Shown here: positions 1-8,745 of the stretch, piece by piece
How the letters are laid out: each line of letters starts with the position of its first letter
Position numbering within the stretch: the first letter of the stretch is position 1
Assembly (NCBI RefSeq): GCF_900129635.1
Contig: NZ_FSRB01000002.1
Coordinates: 2,322,727-2,386,726 of the forward strand
DNA from: Singulisphaera sp. GP187
GTDB lineage: Bacteria; Planctomycetota; Planctomycetia; Isosphaerales; Isosphaeraceae
Length of the DNA stretch: 64,000 bases
Direction of reading: 5' to 3'
The notes under the pieces: model-generated
Told to the model about the DNA's origin: nothing
The model's input: only the letters and a program-made list of their open reading frames with translations
Database searches by the model: none
Translations under genes and position numbers: made by a program

Positions 1-882
1 CTCTACACCACGGTCGCCGAGCCGATCTCGCTCAGCCAGACGCAGTACAAGTATCGGGTGGTCCCCGACGTCCATCGCCAGATGGCCACCGAGGTCTACT
101 CGATCGATCGGGTGTCCAGCGTCGGCGGGTTCCTCGACGAACCGTTGGCCTACGAACCGTTCTACTCGATGCGCCATGCACGGCAAGGCGAAGCGCCGGG
201 GGCCTACTGGTATTCGACTCGGCGCGCCTCCCAGGTGAAGGACGACCCGGGAACCGAAGTGGAACTCTCATTCGTTGATCCCGGCTTCAACCCCAAGCTC
301 CCTGCCAGCGAGACGATCACAGTTCACGTCACCTGCACGAATCGCGACTTGCCGAGCCGATTGCCCTTTGGCGGCGAGCAAGGAGACTTTGAGCTCGAAG
401 GGCAAGGACCGGTGAGCCGCGTCCGCTGCCTGCGTAAGCCGACCAAGCCGCTCCGTCCCCCCTTGGGGCGGAACGCCCAGTGGCGTCTGATCTCGCTACT
501 CTCGCTCAATCACCTCTCGCTGGCCGACACCGAGCAAGGGCTGGACGCACTGCATGAAATCTTAATGATCTATAACTTCGCCGATAGCGCGGCGACCCGG
601 CAGCAGATCGCTGGCGTGACCGGAGTGTCGAGCCGGCGGGTTCCGGTCCGCACCGGTCGGAAGATCGGCAGCGCCGTTTGCCTTGGGACCGAGGTGACCG
701 TCGAGTTCGACGAGACCCACTTCGTGGGGGGCGGCGTTTTTCTGCTCGCCAGTGTGCTGGACCGATTCTTCGGGCTCTATACGTCGATCAATTCATTTAC
801 CAGGATGGTCGCCAAGACGCGACAGCGCGAAGGAATCTTGAAGCAATGGCCACCCCGAGCCGGCGAACGGACCCTCCTCTAG
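1..882 (+). CDS. tssF: Type VI secretion baseplate protein TssF (5' partial)
   Basis: The frame is open from base 1, so the gene starts left of the window and only its last 293 codons are seen. The fragment fits the C-terminal part of TssF/VasA. It has a stretch with ETITVHVTCTNRDLPSRLPF, then a block with LLSLNHLSL and LHEILMIYNF, and near the end FVGGGVFLLASVLDRFFGLY with NSFT, all typical of this family. TssF forms the wedge of the T6SS baseplate together with TssG and TssK in the cytoplasm. The next gene, tssG, starts inside the last 37 bases of this one, the usual order and a sign of translational coupling. The remaining structural T6SS genes should lie to the left of the window. Confidence 0.93.
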   Translation, partial: LYTTVAEPISLSQTQYKYRVVPDVHRQMATEVYSIDRVSSVGGFLDEPLAYEPFYSMRHARQGEAPGAYWYSTRRASQVKDDPGTEVELSFVDPGFNPKLPASETITVHVTCTNRDLPSRLPFGGEQGDFELEGQGPVSRVRCLRKPTKPLRPPLGRNAQWRLISLLSLNHLSLADTEQGLDALHEILMIYNFADSAATRQQIAGVTGVSSRRVPVRTGRKIGSAVCLGTEVTVEFDETHFVGGGVFLLASVLDRFFGLYTSINSFTRMVAKTRQREGILKQWPPRAGERTLL

Positions 883-1874
883 AGCAAACGCTGTTTGAGG
901 AGCCCTATCGGTTCGATTTTTTTCAGGCGGTCAGGCTCCTGGCCCGGCTGAACCCGGAGCGCGCCTCGGTCGGCCGCGAAGGACCGGCCAACCGTGAAGT
1001 TGTCCGGTTCCTGACCCATCTCACGATGAGCTTCCCGGCCAGCTCGATCCGAAGCCTTGAACCTCGCGACCTCCCGGGCGCGGCGCCTGGCATGCGGGTC
1101 AACTTCTTCGGCTTGACCGGCCCCTCAGGCGTGCTCCCCCACGTCTACACCGAACTGCTGATGGAGCGTTCGCGACTCGGGGATCACTCGCTCGCGGCCT
1201 TCTTCGATCTGATCAACCACCGGCTCATCTCACTCTTTTACAGAGCCTGGGAAAAACATCATTTCATTGTCGCGCGCGAGCACGGCGGCGATGAACCGTT
1301 CGCCCGCCACCTCTTCGACCTGATCGGGCTCGGGACCACGGCACTCCGGAACCGCCACGAATTCCCTGACGCCGCGCTCCTGCCTTATTCCGGTTTTTTC
1401 GCTCGCAGGCAACGTCCCGCCGTGGTCCTGGAGAGTCTCCTGCGCGACTATTTCGATTTCCCGATCGAGATCGAGCAGTTCGTCGGCCGTTGGCTTCAAC
1501 TCGAACCGAGCGATTGCTCTTCCCTGGGGGCATTGGGTCGCAACAACGAACTCGGTGGGAGCCTGGTTCTCGGATCGCGCGCCTGGGACGCGCAAGGGAA
1601 GATTCGGATTCGACTCGGCCCACTCTCCTTCGACCGGTTCCAAGCGTTGCAACCCGACGGTCCGGAGTTCCTCGCCGTGGCCCAGATGGTCCGGCTCTTC
1701 GTCGACGTCGAATTCGAGTTCGACGTCCAACTCATTCTAAAGGCCGAAGACGTCCCCCCTTGCCGTCTCTCCTCGCAAGGAAGCGGCGGCGCCCGCCTGG
1801 GACGCCACGCCTGGCTTCGGAGTCGTCCGCTCCAAAAAGATGTCGACGACGCCGTGTTTACTTCGAGCGTCTAG
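846..1874 (+). CDS. tssG: Type VI secretion baseplate protein TssG
   Basis: This is a 342-residue protein of normal TssG length. The N-terminal block YRFDFFQAVRLLARLNP is the family signature. It is followed by FFGLTGPSGVLPHVYTELL, then FFDLINHRLISLFYRAWEK. The C-terminus has LVRLFVD-type VRLFVDVEFEFDVQLILKAE and a final RLGRHAWL. TssG pairs with two TssF copies in each baseplate wedge. I chose the ATG at 846, just after AAGGAATC, because the family homology begins about ten residues later; the frame is open further upstream but that part only overlaps tssF. No further T6SS gene follows on this strand. The next genes are convergent and encode tip and effector proteins. Confidence 0.93.
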   Translation: MATPSRRTDPPLEQTLFEEPYRFDFFQAVRLLARLNPERASVGREGPANREVVRFLTHLTMSFPASSIRSLEPRDLPGAAPGMRVNFFGLTGPSGVLPHVYTELLMERSRLGDHSLAAFFDLINHRLISLFYRAWEKHHFIVAREHGGDEPFARHLFDLIGLGTTALRNRHEFPDAALLPYSGFFARRQRPAVVLESLLRDYFDFPIEIEQFVGRWLQLEPSDCSSLGALGRNNELGGSLVLGSRAWDAQGKIRIRLGPLSFDRFQALQPDGPEFLAVAQMVRLFVDVEFEFDVQLILKAEDVPPCRLSSQGSGGARLGRHAWLRSRPLQKDVDDAVFTSSV

Positions 1875-1963
1875 ACATGTTGTTTTGTGGCAATATCGCC
1901 ACGTTACCAGGATTTCCCCCCGAGTCCCATCAACACCGGTGCCGTCCCTTGGTCATTAGTCTT

Positions 1964-2002
1964 CGCTCGCCTTACCAAGGCGAGCGGGGAGCGTGAGCTC
2001 CC
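1964..2002. repeat. Two adjacent perfect hairpins
   Basis: A 10-bp stem CGCTCGCCTT/AAGGCGAGCG with a 3-base loop (1964-1986) is followed directly by a 6-bp stem GGGAGC/GCTCCC with loop GTGA (1987-2002). Neither is followed by a T run, so they are not textbook terminators. The arrangement suggests a palindromic interspersed repeat. The position between convergent genes also fits a bidirectional stop. Confidence 0.6.
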
Positions 2003-2058
2003 TGTCCTCCGATGGACGAAGAGCCTCCCGTAACGTGACGACGGTCTCCAATTTGTAG

Positions 2059-2075
2059 GGTGGGCACGGCCCACC
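2059..2075. repeat. Perfect 7-bp hairpin GGTGGGC-ACG-GCCCACC
   Basis: A 7-bp perfect inverted repeat with a 3-base loop lies in the tssG/effector gap. A related G/C palindrome with TGGGGTGG and CCACCCCA arms lies at 14225-14247. Both are in spaces between convergent genes, which fits either a dispersed palindrome or a crude transcription stop. Confidence 0.45.
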
Positions 2076-2191
2076 AGGTTTCGCCCGCTCATGAACCGTG
2101 CACCCACGCGTGGCAAGCCGCTTGGAAGAATTTGGTGAGACGTGTCCACCCGATGGGACGATCGATGCCGGCTTTGATTTGAGGTTTGCGG

Positions 2192-3526
2192 TTAGTCGTT
2201 CTTGGTGAAGTCGACTTCGATGACCTTGCCCATCTCACCTGATGGGTTGGTCGGGGCGATATCCTGGGCCTTTCGGCTCTTTGGAGTGTGCATGTTCGCG
2301 AACGTCAGGTTCTGAGCCAATCGCTTGCCGTCGGCCTCGATCTCGGTCCAGCGCACCTCACGCATAAATGGTCGGTCTTCATTGGGCCGGGTGATGTCCG
2401 TTACCGTGACCTCGATTTCCGAGCCGGTCTTTAATGCCTCGGCCCACGCATCTTCGAGGCCTTTGTACGTGCCGTAGCGGTTCGCCACCCAGTTCTGAAG
2501 CGAGAGGTTTTCGGGACCGCCCGGGGCGCCGAAGCGATTGCCGATCAGGTGGCCCGCGTCATCGCCGCTCCCCTCGGAAACCCCGCGCTGGGCGTTCTGG
2601 TTGCGATGGGTTCGGACCCGACCCGGAACGCCAAGCCGACCGCTGCCGATTTTGTAGGTCTTACCATCCCTCACCGTTTCTTCAAACCGAAAGTCGTTGC
2701 TGATATCAGGAAGCAACGGGTTCGGCTGAATCCGCGGGGCGATCACTCCACTCGTCGAGGCGTTCGCGACCTGGGAGGAACCCTGCCCTTGAAACAAGGC
2801 GTCGGCTCGGAAGCGTTCGATCAGCCGATCGTACTGGATGAGGATCCAGGTCTCGAGTCCAACGCTCGCCCTCAGCAGCTTGGTCTCCTTTTGCTCGGCC
2901 AGGGCCACGCGAAGCCGTCCTCGGGCCCTTCCGCCCATTTCTTTGGCCAGAAACGCGATGAGGCCCTGAAGGAGCAGGCTGAAGAAGATCCCGACCGCGT
3001 CGGCCATGATCAAAGCGGCCGCATGGATCCGGAAGGACGAACCCGCCGACTCCCAGGCCTCGGCGATGCCCCGCGCAAAGGCGCGGTCGACCACCTCAAG
3101 ATAAGGCGCCAGTTCGCTGAGCAGGAAACCGGCCTCGAGCCCCTCAAGGAACCGCAAACTCAACGCGTAACCGGTGCCCGCGCCAACCAATGTTCCCGGG
3201 AGCCCGGTGACGCCGACCCCCAAGGCACTCGCGCCGCCCGCGTTGAGTTCCTCCATGAGGTCGGCCGCCATCAACAGGCCGCCGACCAGGCTGCGGATGA
3301 GCGCCAGGAATTCGTCGCCCGTCTGACTCGTGATCGCCGTCTCAACGTCACGAGCTCGGGCCAACTCCCAGGCCTCGGCAACGAACGCGATGTTTCGTTC
3401 GAGGTAGGGGTCGCGCGTCCAGCAAATCGGCCCCGGGACGCGAAACCGTTCCGGTCCCCGTCCGGGTGCCACGGTCGGAGCGAACGGAGATCGAGGTCTG
3501 ATCGATTTCGGTAACGAGTTCATCAT
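2192..3526 (-). CDS. Putative T6SS nuclease effector (DNA/RNA non-specific endonuclease C-terminus)
   Basis: This protein of about 444 residues has two parts. The first 230 or so residues contain hydrophobic helices (for example LPGTLVGAGTGYALSL and ADAVGIFFSLLLQGLIAFLA) and may help it load or cross a membrane. The last 150 residues look like the polymorphic-toxin DNA/RNA non-specific endonuclease family: GDDAGHLIGNRFG carries the DxGH-type ββα-metal catalytic motif, followed by NLSLQNWVANRYGTYKGLE and a strand like EIEVTVTDI. The gene lies 84 bases below the PAAR gene on the same strand, which fits a VgrG/PAAR-delivered antibacterial toxin. I chose the ATG at 3526; a TTG at 3556 in the same frame is possible. 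No immunity gene follows it. Nuclease identity is fairly sure; delivery by T6SS is inferred from context. Confidence 0.75.
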   Translation of the reverse strand: MMNSLPKSIRPRSPFAPTVAPGRGPERFRVPGPICWTRDPYLERNIAFVAEAWELARARDVETAITSQTGDEFLALIRSLVGGLLMAADLMEELNAGGASALGVGVTGLPGTLVGAGTGYALSLRFLEGLEAGFLLSELAPYLEVVDRAFARGIAEAWESAGSSFRIHAAALIMADAVGIFFSLLLQGLIAFLAKEMGGRARGRLRVALAEQKETKLLRASVGLETWILIQYDRLIERFRADALFQGQGSSQVANASTSGVIAPRIQPNPLLPDISNDFRFEETVRDGKTYKIGSGRLGVPGRVRTHRNQNAQRGVSEGSGDDAGHLIGNRFGAPGGPENLSLQNWVANRYGTYKGLEDAWAEALKTGSEIEVTVTDITRPNEDRPFMREVRWTEIEADGKRLAQNLTFANMHTPKSRKAQDIAPTNPSGEMGKVIEVDFTKND

Positions 3527-3610
3527 CGGCCTCAAGGATCGACGACGGGTCGGCAATCAGACTGGAATTCGAGACATGCCATGACCAATGGATTTCATGG
3601 CATGGCGATA

Positions 3611-3901
3611 TTAGTTGATGAGCACTGTGGGATAACCCATGACGATGGCCCCGCCGTGGGCGGTGATATCTCCCAGGCGAGCGGCGGGCTGACCGCTGAT
3701 CAAGACGGTAAAGCTCCCGAGCGCGATCACATCGGGGGGACCGACGCAGACCGCGAGATCACCCATTCGGGCGGCGGGCAAGCCGCCGATCAGAACGGTC
3801 AAGGCGCCCGGCGGGAGGATCGGTCCGCCCACGTGGGGGACGAGAACCGTTACTAGTGGGCAAACGTGCATGTCGGTGACGCGGGCCGCGGGCATGGGCA
3901 T
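3611..3901 (-). CDS. PAAR-domain T6SS spike-tip protein
   Basis: This 96-residue protein is almost entirely one PAAR domain. The PAARVTD start, the repeated G-x-PAAR-x-GD pattern (GLPAARMGD, GQPAARLGD), the MHVCP segment and a final VLI match the zinc-bound cone that caps VgrG. The usual metal ligands are visible as H and C in DMHVCP, C in AVCVGP, and H in TAHGG. The ATG at 3901 (a second ATG follows two codons later) lies 4 bases after the stop of the DUF6931-like gene, so the two are co-translated. The nuclease gene follows 84 bases downstream. The protein probably sharpens the spike and recruits the nuclease cargo. Confidence 0.9.
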   Translation of the reverse strand: MPMPAARVTDMHVCPLVTVLVPHVGGPILPPGALTVLIGGLPAARMGDLAVCVGPPDVIALGSFTVLISGQPAARLGDITAHGGAIVMGYPTVLIN

Positions 3902-3905
3902 CGGT

Positions 3906-4577
3906 TTAGTCCCAGTTGATGGCAGGGCGCGAGGTAGGGGTGCTCGATCGGTCGTCGGGTGTAGCCTTCCGCGGGGCGGTTGCCGCCGGGACCACCGGCT
4001 CGCTCCAGCGCTGCGTGCCTTCGGCGACACCGACACCCCGTTCGAAGAACCTCTTGTATTTTTCAGGGGCCTTTTCGGGCTCGGAGCGCACTGCGGCGAG
4101 CATCACCGAGCCGGCGACCCCGTGCGCGGTGAGCTCTTCACCGGGTGGAACCACCGGGACGTCGGGAGGGGCGAGGCTCCCGCCGCTCCAGAAGGCCGCG
4201 GCCGCGGCGCATCCGGCCGGGGTTCCGAGTCCGGCCGCGTCGGACGCGGGCATCGTCTTGCGTCGGTTTTCCTCGGTCGGGTCGGTGCACCAGGCCTCCG
4301 CCGCCTCGAGCGCGGCATGTTGAGGCAACGGTGCGCCCTCGGCCATCACGATTCGGGCACACACGCAGGCCCACCAGACAGCCTCCCGTTTCGGCAACGC
4401 GTGCGCCCAGAACCGCGCGGCGTCGGGGAACTCCTGCTTCTCGACGAGCAGGCTCAAGAATTGTTTCGCCGTCGGCTCGTTGCGAAGCAACTCCCGCGAC
4501 GCCGCGCTGAGCTCAATGGTTTGGCAGAGTTCCCTTGGGGTCTGCTCAACCAGGTGGATCAAGGATTCCTCACTCAT
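3906..4577 (-). CDS. DUF6931-like T6SS-associated protein
   Basis: This 223-residue soluble protein has the run FWAHALPKREAVWWACVCAR, then AEAWCTDPTEENRR, AAFWSGGSLAPPDVP and PEKAPEKYKRFFERG. I recognise this pattern from small proteins encoded beside vgrG and PAAR genes (DUF6931 as I recall it). The function is not known to me; an adaptor or chaperone that loads the effector is a reasonable guess from its place between vgrG and PAAR. The start ATG has GGAG seven bases upstream. The C-terminal 40 residues are rich in Pro, Ser and Thr and look disordered. Confidence 0.75.
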   Translation of the reverse strand: MSEESLIHLVEQTPRELCQTIELSAASRELLRNEPTAKQFLSLLVEKQEFPDAARFWAHALPKREAVWWACVCARIVMAEGAPLPQHAALEAAEAWCTDPTEENRRKTMPASDAAGLGTPAGCAAAAAFWSGGSLAPPDVPVVPPGEELTAHGVAGSVMLAAVRSEPEKAPEKYKRFFERGVGVAEGTQRWSEPVVPAATAPRKATPDDRSSTPTSRPAINWD

Positions 4578-4687
4578 CGTCGGCTCCGGCCCTCATGTCG
4601 AATCGCCACTTCGAGCGGTTTTTCCAGGCGTGAGCTGCGGGCTGTCCGCAACGACGCTGGCACAATCGTCGTGATCGAGTCATGTCA

Positions 4688-6745
4688 CTAACCGATCATG
4701 GTCAGTCCGCCCTTCATTTGCAGGATGGCAGAGGCGCTGATCTGTGTCATCAAGCCTTTCACCTGGGTTTGCACTTGCCCATTGATGTCGATCATCATCC
4801 CCTTGATCTGAACACCCGTCTGGTCGATCTTGATGCTGCTCTGGCCGACCTTGAGTTCGATCGACTGCAACGCCTGAGTTTCGCTCTTGCCGAGGTCGAG
4901 CTTAGTGGTCTGATTCCCCATCTTGATCGTCAATGCATCATTGCCCATGTCGATCTTGACGGCGCGGTTGCCCATTTTGACGTTGTGGGTGTCATTGCCC
5001 TGGCTCACGATCACGTCGCGGTTGTTGTCGACGGTGACCTTCTCGTTGCGCTTGACCTGCTCGGTGCGGTCCCGATCGATCGTAACCGTCTGATCGCGGT
5101 GGACCTTGAGGTCGTCGTCGCGTTCGACGACCCGGTGAAAGTCCTTCTCGGCGTGAAAGTAGACGTCTTCCTCCCCCTTCTTGTCCTCGAACCGGAGCTC
5201 GTTGAAGTTGGCTTCGGACCCCCTGAGAGAACTACGGGTCTTGACGCCGCTCTGGGTCTTGTTCGCCGGGAGGTCGTAAGGGGGCATCATCGCGGCGTTG
5301 TACACGCTGCCGATAATAATCGGCTGGTCGGGATCCCCCTCCTGAAAGTCCACGATGACTTCCTGGCCGATTCGAGGGATGTGGATCATCCCCCAGTTCT
5401 TACCGGCCCAGGGGGTGCCGACCCGGATCCAGCAGGAGCTATTGTTGTCGTTCTTGCCCTGCCGGTCCCAGTGAAATTGGACCTTCACTCGCCCATACTT
5501 ATCGGTAAAAATCTCTTCACCCGCCGGCCCGACGACCACGGCCGTTTGCGTCCCTTGAACGGCCGGTTTCGGCGTCTTTCGCGCGGGGCGGTAGGGAAGG
5601 TCGAAGGGCATGCATGTGAATGAGTTGCGATACGAGAATTCCGCCGACTCGTTCGACGACCGGAAGTTGTAGCTTTGCCTGGCCATGTGGCGAATGCCTG
5701 TGATCAGATACTTGCCATTCGCATTAAAGTGGTTGTCGAGCAAGACTGTGTGGCCGGTGGCGAAGCTCCGGCAGGTCCCTTCGCCCTGGATCGACAAGCT
5801 GGCCGCCGCCTCTTCCTGCATCCGGATCTCGACGGTTCGCTTGTTGTCATCAAAGATCTTTTGCAGGTCCCCCGCGCGGTCGCCGCCGCTCGGGTTGATC
5901 CCATCGAACCGCTGGGCGTACTCACCGGGATAGTCGTAAAGCTCGAGTTTGTCATTGTTTCCAATCCTGAGCTTGTGCGACACCTGCCCGGCCATGACGC
6001 TGTCGGCGATCTGCTTATCCGCCTCCAGATGCTTGTGGGGAAGCTCGAAGCTATGATCCCAGAGCAGATAACGCCCGGAGCGAAGCTCCTGGGTTTTCTC
6101 CCACGAGAGCACCAACTCTTCGCCGCTCACTTCCTCCTCCGACCGGCCGAGCGTCATCCGCGCTTTTCCAGCGAGCTCCGGGCAGGCTTGCGACACGTCG
6201 GTCACGACCAGGGTGTGGCCGTTGGCGGAGTGCTTGAAGAAGAAAAAGATTCCCTCTTCTTCCATCAGCCGACAGGCGAAATTGTAGTCGGTCTCGCGGT
6301 ATTGGACACAGTAGTCGCGCGGTTGGTAGGTTCCCCGCAAGTCGTAGGAGACGTCCAGACCCGCGAGCACCTGCTGGAGGATCTGAGGCACTGACACCTG
6401 CTGGAAGATCCGGCTCTGAGCGCGCTTGGTCAGGAACCAGAACTGCGGGACCACGTCCAGGTGGTAGGCCGTGAACGTATTGTCGCGCGCCCCCTGGCTC
6501 ACCCGGTTGCAGATCCCGCTGAAGAATCGTTGTTTGTTCCCCTCCAGCGCCAGTCTGACGATCGCCTTTTGACCGAGCAACATCTCAAACGGAATCGGCT
6601 CGTCATTGGTGGCGAAGAGTTCGAGGCGATACTCGAAGAGCTGCGAGATCGACTCGTGGCCGGAGAACCCAGCCATCAAGAGCGCATCCTTCTTTAACGG
6701 CGTCGTGACCGTCATGATCCGATCGGCTTGCAAATAGGTCGCCAT
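4688..6745 (-). CDS. vgrG: Type VI secretion spike protein VgrG (TssI)
   Basis: This 685-residue protein is a standard-length VgrG. The N-terminal gp27-like part includes LLGQKAIVRLAL and FSGICNRVSQG. The centre has FVCQYRETDYNF-type text (YCVQYRETDYNFACRLMEEE) and a C-terminal OB-fold/gp5-like part with DKYGRVKVQFHWDRQGK, CWIRVGTPWAGKNWG and EVIVDFQEGDPDQPIIIGSV. The final 150 residues are short beta-helix repeats rich in KMGN, KIDMGN and KLDLG. No extra effector domain is fused at the C-terminus. The start at 6745 has GGAG upstream and matches the family start; a frame extension to 6820 adds nothing recognisable. It heads a minus-strand unit of vgrG, DUF6931-like, PAAR and nuclease. Confidence 0.95.
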   Translation of the reverse strand: MATYLQADRIMTVTTPLKKDALLMAGFSGHESISQLFEYRLELFATNDEPIPFEMLLGQKAIVRLALEGNKQRFFSGICNRVSQGARDNTFTAYHLDVVPQFWFLTKRAQSRIFQQVSVPQILQQVLAGLDVSYDLRGTYQPRDYCVQYRETDYNFACRLMEEEGIFFFFKHSANGHTLVVTDVSQACPELAGKARMTLGRSEEEVSGEELVLSWEKTQELRSGRYLLWDHSFELPHKHLEADKQIADSVMAGQVSHKLRIGNNDKLELYDYPGEYAQRFDGINPSGGDRAGDLQKIFDDNKRTVEIRMQEEAAASLSIQGEGTCRSFATGHTVLLDNHFNANGKYLITGIRHMARQSYNFRSSNESAEFSYRNSFTCMPFDLPYRPARKTPKPAVQGTQTAVVVGPAGEEIFTDKYGRVKVQFHWDRQGKNDNNSSCWIRVGTPWAGKNWGMIHIPRIGQEVIVDFQEGDPDQPIIIGSVYNAAMMPPYDLPANKTQSGVKTRSSLRGSEANFNELRFEDKKGEEDVYFHAEKDFHRVVERDDDLKVHRDQTVTIDRDRTEQVKRNEKVTVDNNRDVIVSQGNDTHNVKMGNRAVKIDMGNDALTIKMGNQTTKLDLGKSETQALQSIELKVGQSSIKIDQTGVQIKGMMIDINGQVQTQVKGLMTQISASAILQMKGGLTMIG

Positions 6746-7167
6746 TATCGACTCCACGAAATCCGAAGATCTTCCGGTCCCACGCCGAGCGTTCGGCTGA
6801 TTCTCACACGCGTCGCCCACTCAGGCAAGCGGGCTTGCCCGGCGGGTCCGAGAAGTACGTTGGCCGATTGCTATGAATGCTTTACGGTCGGGTTTGCCAC
6901 TGTGACGGCCGACGGCCAACTCGCAATCAGGGCGGTCGAACTCATCGCCGGCACGACCGGACGTCACAGAACCAAGGCACCGAAGTAACAAGAACAACGA
7001 GCCCTCCGCACCCTCATGCGTCGGGCTGATTGGTCCGATGGGTTCAGGGACCGGTCGAATCGAGACTTGACCGGCCCCGCTTGCGATTGACCTGTCGTCG
7101 AGCGATCATTGGGCTGGAAACGTGGGGATTGAATAACATCCAATGCGGCGGAGAGAAGGTGAGTCCC

Positions 7168-8745
7168 ATGCAGTCGGATCAGGCGAACACGTACGACGAA
7201 ATCCCCTACGGCGACCATTTCTTTCCCTTCACCCACCCGATCCACCTCGCCACGCTGGGGACGCTCTTCGGGATCGACGCGCCCGCGGTCGAGCGTTGCC
7301 GCGTACTGGAACTCGGTTGTGCCGAGGGGGGCAACCTGCTCCCGATGGCCTTGGAACTCCCCGACGCCCAGTTTGTCGGGATTGATCTTTCCCCACGCCA
7401 AATCGCCAATGGCCAGGCCGTCGTCAAACGGCTCGGCCTCCGCAACCTCGACCTTCGTGCGATGAGCATCACCGAGGTTGACGCGTCGTTCGGGTCGTTC
7501 GACTATATCATTTGTCATGGCGTCTTCTCCTGGGTTCCCGAGCCGGTTCGGGACAAGATCCTGGCGATCTGCTCCCAGAACCTGGCCCCCCAGGGCCTGG
7601 CCTATCTCAGCTACAACACCTATCCGGGCTGGCACGGACGAGGGATGGTCCGGAGGCTGCTCGCCTACCACCTCGGGCGCACCGCGTCCGCGACCCCACT
7701 GGAGCAGGTTCACGAGGCGCGTTCATTTCTCGAAGAGATTGTGCGAGTCATTCCCGACAAGGATAGTTCCTACGCCCGGATCCTTCGGACCGAGAGCGCG
7801 TACCTTCGCGGCGTTCCGAATACCTACCTCTTTCACGAGCACCTCGAAGAGACGAACCACCCCTTCTACTTCCACGAGTTCGTGGCCCTGGCCGAGGCCA
7901 AACGCCTGAAATTCTTGGTCGAAGCGCGCTCTGGAGGCATGAGCGCCAATCTCCCGGACGACGCGCGGGAAAGCTTGGAGGAATGGGCCGACGATGAACT
8001 GGGACGCGAGCAATATCTCGATATCTTATGCAATCGAACGTTTCGGCAGACCCTGCTCACCCACGTGGACGTAGCTCGGCTCGATGAACCCGCGGCCGAT
8101 GCGCTCGACGCACTCTGGATCAGCACCAGCTTGGGACCAGTTTCGCCCGATCCCGACGTCGTTTCGCTTGCACCCGAAGAATTTCGGATGGCGGAGGGAG
8201 AGGCGAACCTGTCGACCAACGATCCGTTGATCAAGGCGGCCTTGGTCGAGCTGTTCGAAATCGCGCCGCGCTCGATTCGCTTTGCGGCCCTCTGGGAACG
8301 GGTTCTGTCGCGGTTGGGGGAGGATCCGGATTCGAACCCTTCACGCGATCCCGACCACTTGAAACACGCCTTGCTTCGCTGCTTCATGTCTTCCTTGATC
8401 CAACTGCGCACGAAGCCCCCCGCCTTCGCGATCGCGCTCAGCGAGCGACCGGTGGCCAGTCCGCTCGCCCGGGTCCAGGCGGTGGACGAGGAGCGTGTGA
8501 TCAATCTCCGCGGTCGGACCGTCCGACTCGACCCGTTCGAGCGCCTCGTGCTACGCGCCCTGAATGGGAGCCACGATCGCCGGGCCGTCCTGGAAGCACT
8601 TCTGATGAGCGTCGACTCGGGCGAGTTTTCGATTCATGAAGGCGGGCGGCCGATTGAAGATCGGGACAGGATCGCTCAGATTTTCGGTGGTGAGCTCGAG
8701 CCATGCCTCGAACGGCTGGCCGCCCGAGCCCTCCTGGTAAGTTGA
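7168..8745 (+). CDS. Class I SAM methyltransferase with methyltransferase-regulatory domain
   Basis: This 525-residue protein begins with YDEIPY and a Rossmann-fold methyltransferase domain (residues about 10-180): VLELGCAEGGNLLPMAL is the SAM-binding motif I, FVGIDLS motif II, and FDYIICHGVFSWV the motif IV region. A central part (about 200-300) with NTYLFHEHLEETNHPFYFHEF resembles the methyltransferase regulatory domain (PF10119 type). The C-terminal part may be a winged-helix-like PRTase tail. The methyl acceptor is unknown. The start ATG at 7168 follows GGAGAGAAGGTG. It is divergent from vgrG with about 420 bases between, so a link to secretion is only positional. Confidence 0.85.
   Translation: MQSDQANTYDEIPYGDHFFPFTHPIHLATLGTLFGIDAPAVERCRVLELGCAEGGNLLPMALELPDAQFVGIDLSPRQIANGQAVVKRLGLRNLDLRAMSITEVDASFGSFDYIICHGVFSWVPEPVRDKILAICSQNLAPQGLAYLSYNTYPGWHGRGMVRRLLAYHLGRTASATPLEQVHEARSFLEEIVRVIPDKDSSYARILRTESAYLRGVPNTYLFHEHLEETNHPFYFHEFVALAEAKRLKFLVEARSGGMSANLPDDARESLEEWADDELGREQYLDILCNRTFRQTLLTHVDVARLDEPAADALDALWISTSLGPVSPDPDVVSLAPEEFRMAEGEANLSTNDPLIKAALVELFEIAPRSIRFAALWERVLSRLGEDPDSNPSRDPDHLKHALLRCFMSSLIQLRTKPPAFAIALSERPVASPLARVQAVDEERVINLRGRTVRLDPFERLVLRALNGSHDRRAVLEALLMSVDSGEFSIHEGGRPIEDRDRIAQIFGGELEPCLERLAARALLVS

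Larger units (their letters stand above)
1875..2191. other. Intergenic region with clustered hairpins, no gene
   Basis: This is the 317-base space between the convergent ends of tssG and the nuclease effector gene. I see no credible gene here. It holds three perfect short inverted repeats (1964-1986, 1987-2002, 2059-2075), described separately. They may be transcription stops or members of a dispersed repeat family. No immunity gene for the neighbouring nuclease is visible here on either strand. Confidence 0.6.

Noticed and set aside
1904..2149. Minus-strand frame of 81 codons as a possible immunity gene for the nuclease
   Set aside because: It lies across the hairpin repeats, has no ribosome site and has Arg/Ser-rich composition typical of shadow frames in high-GC DNA.
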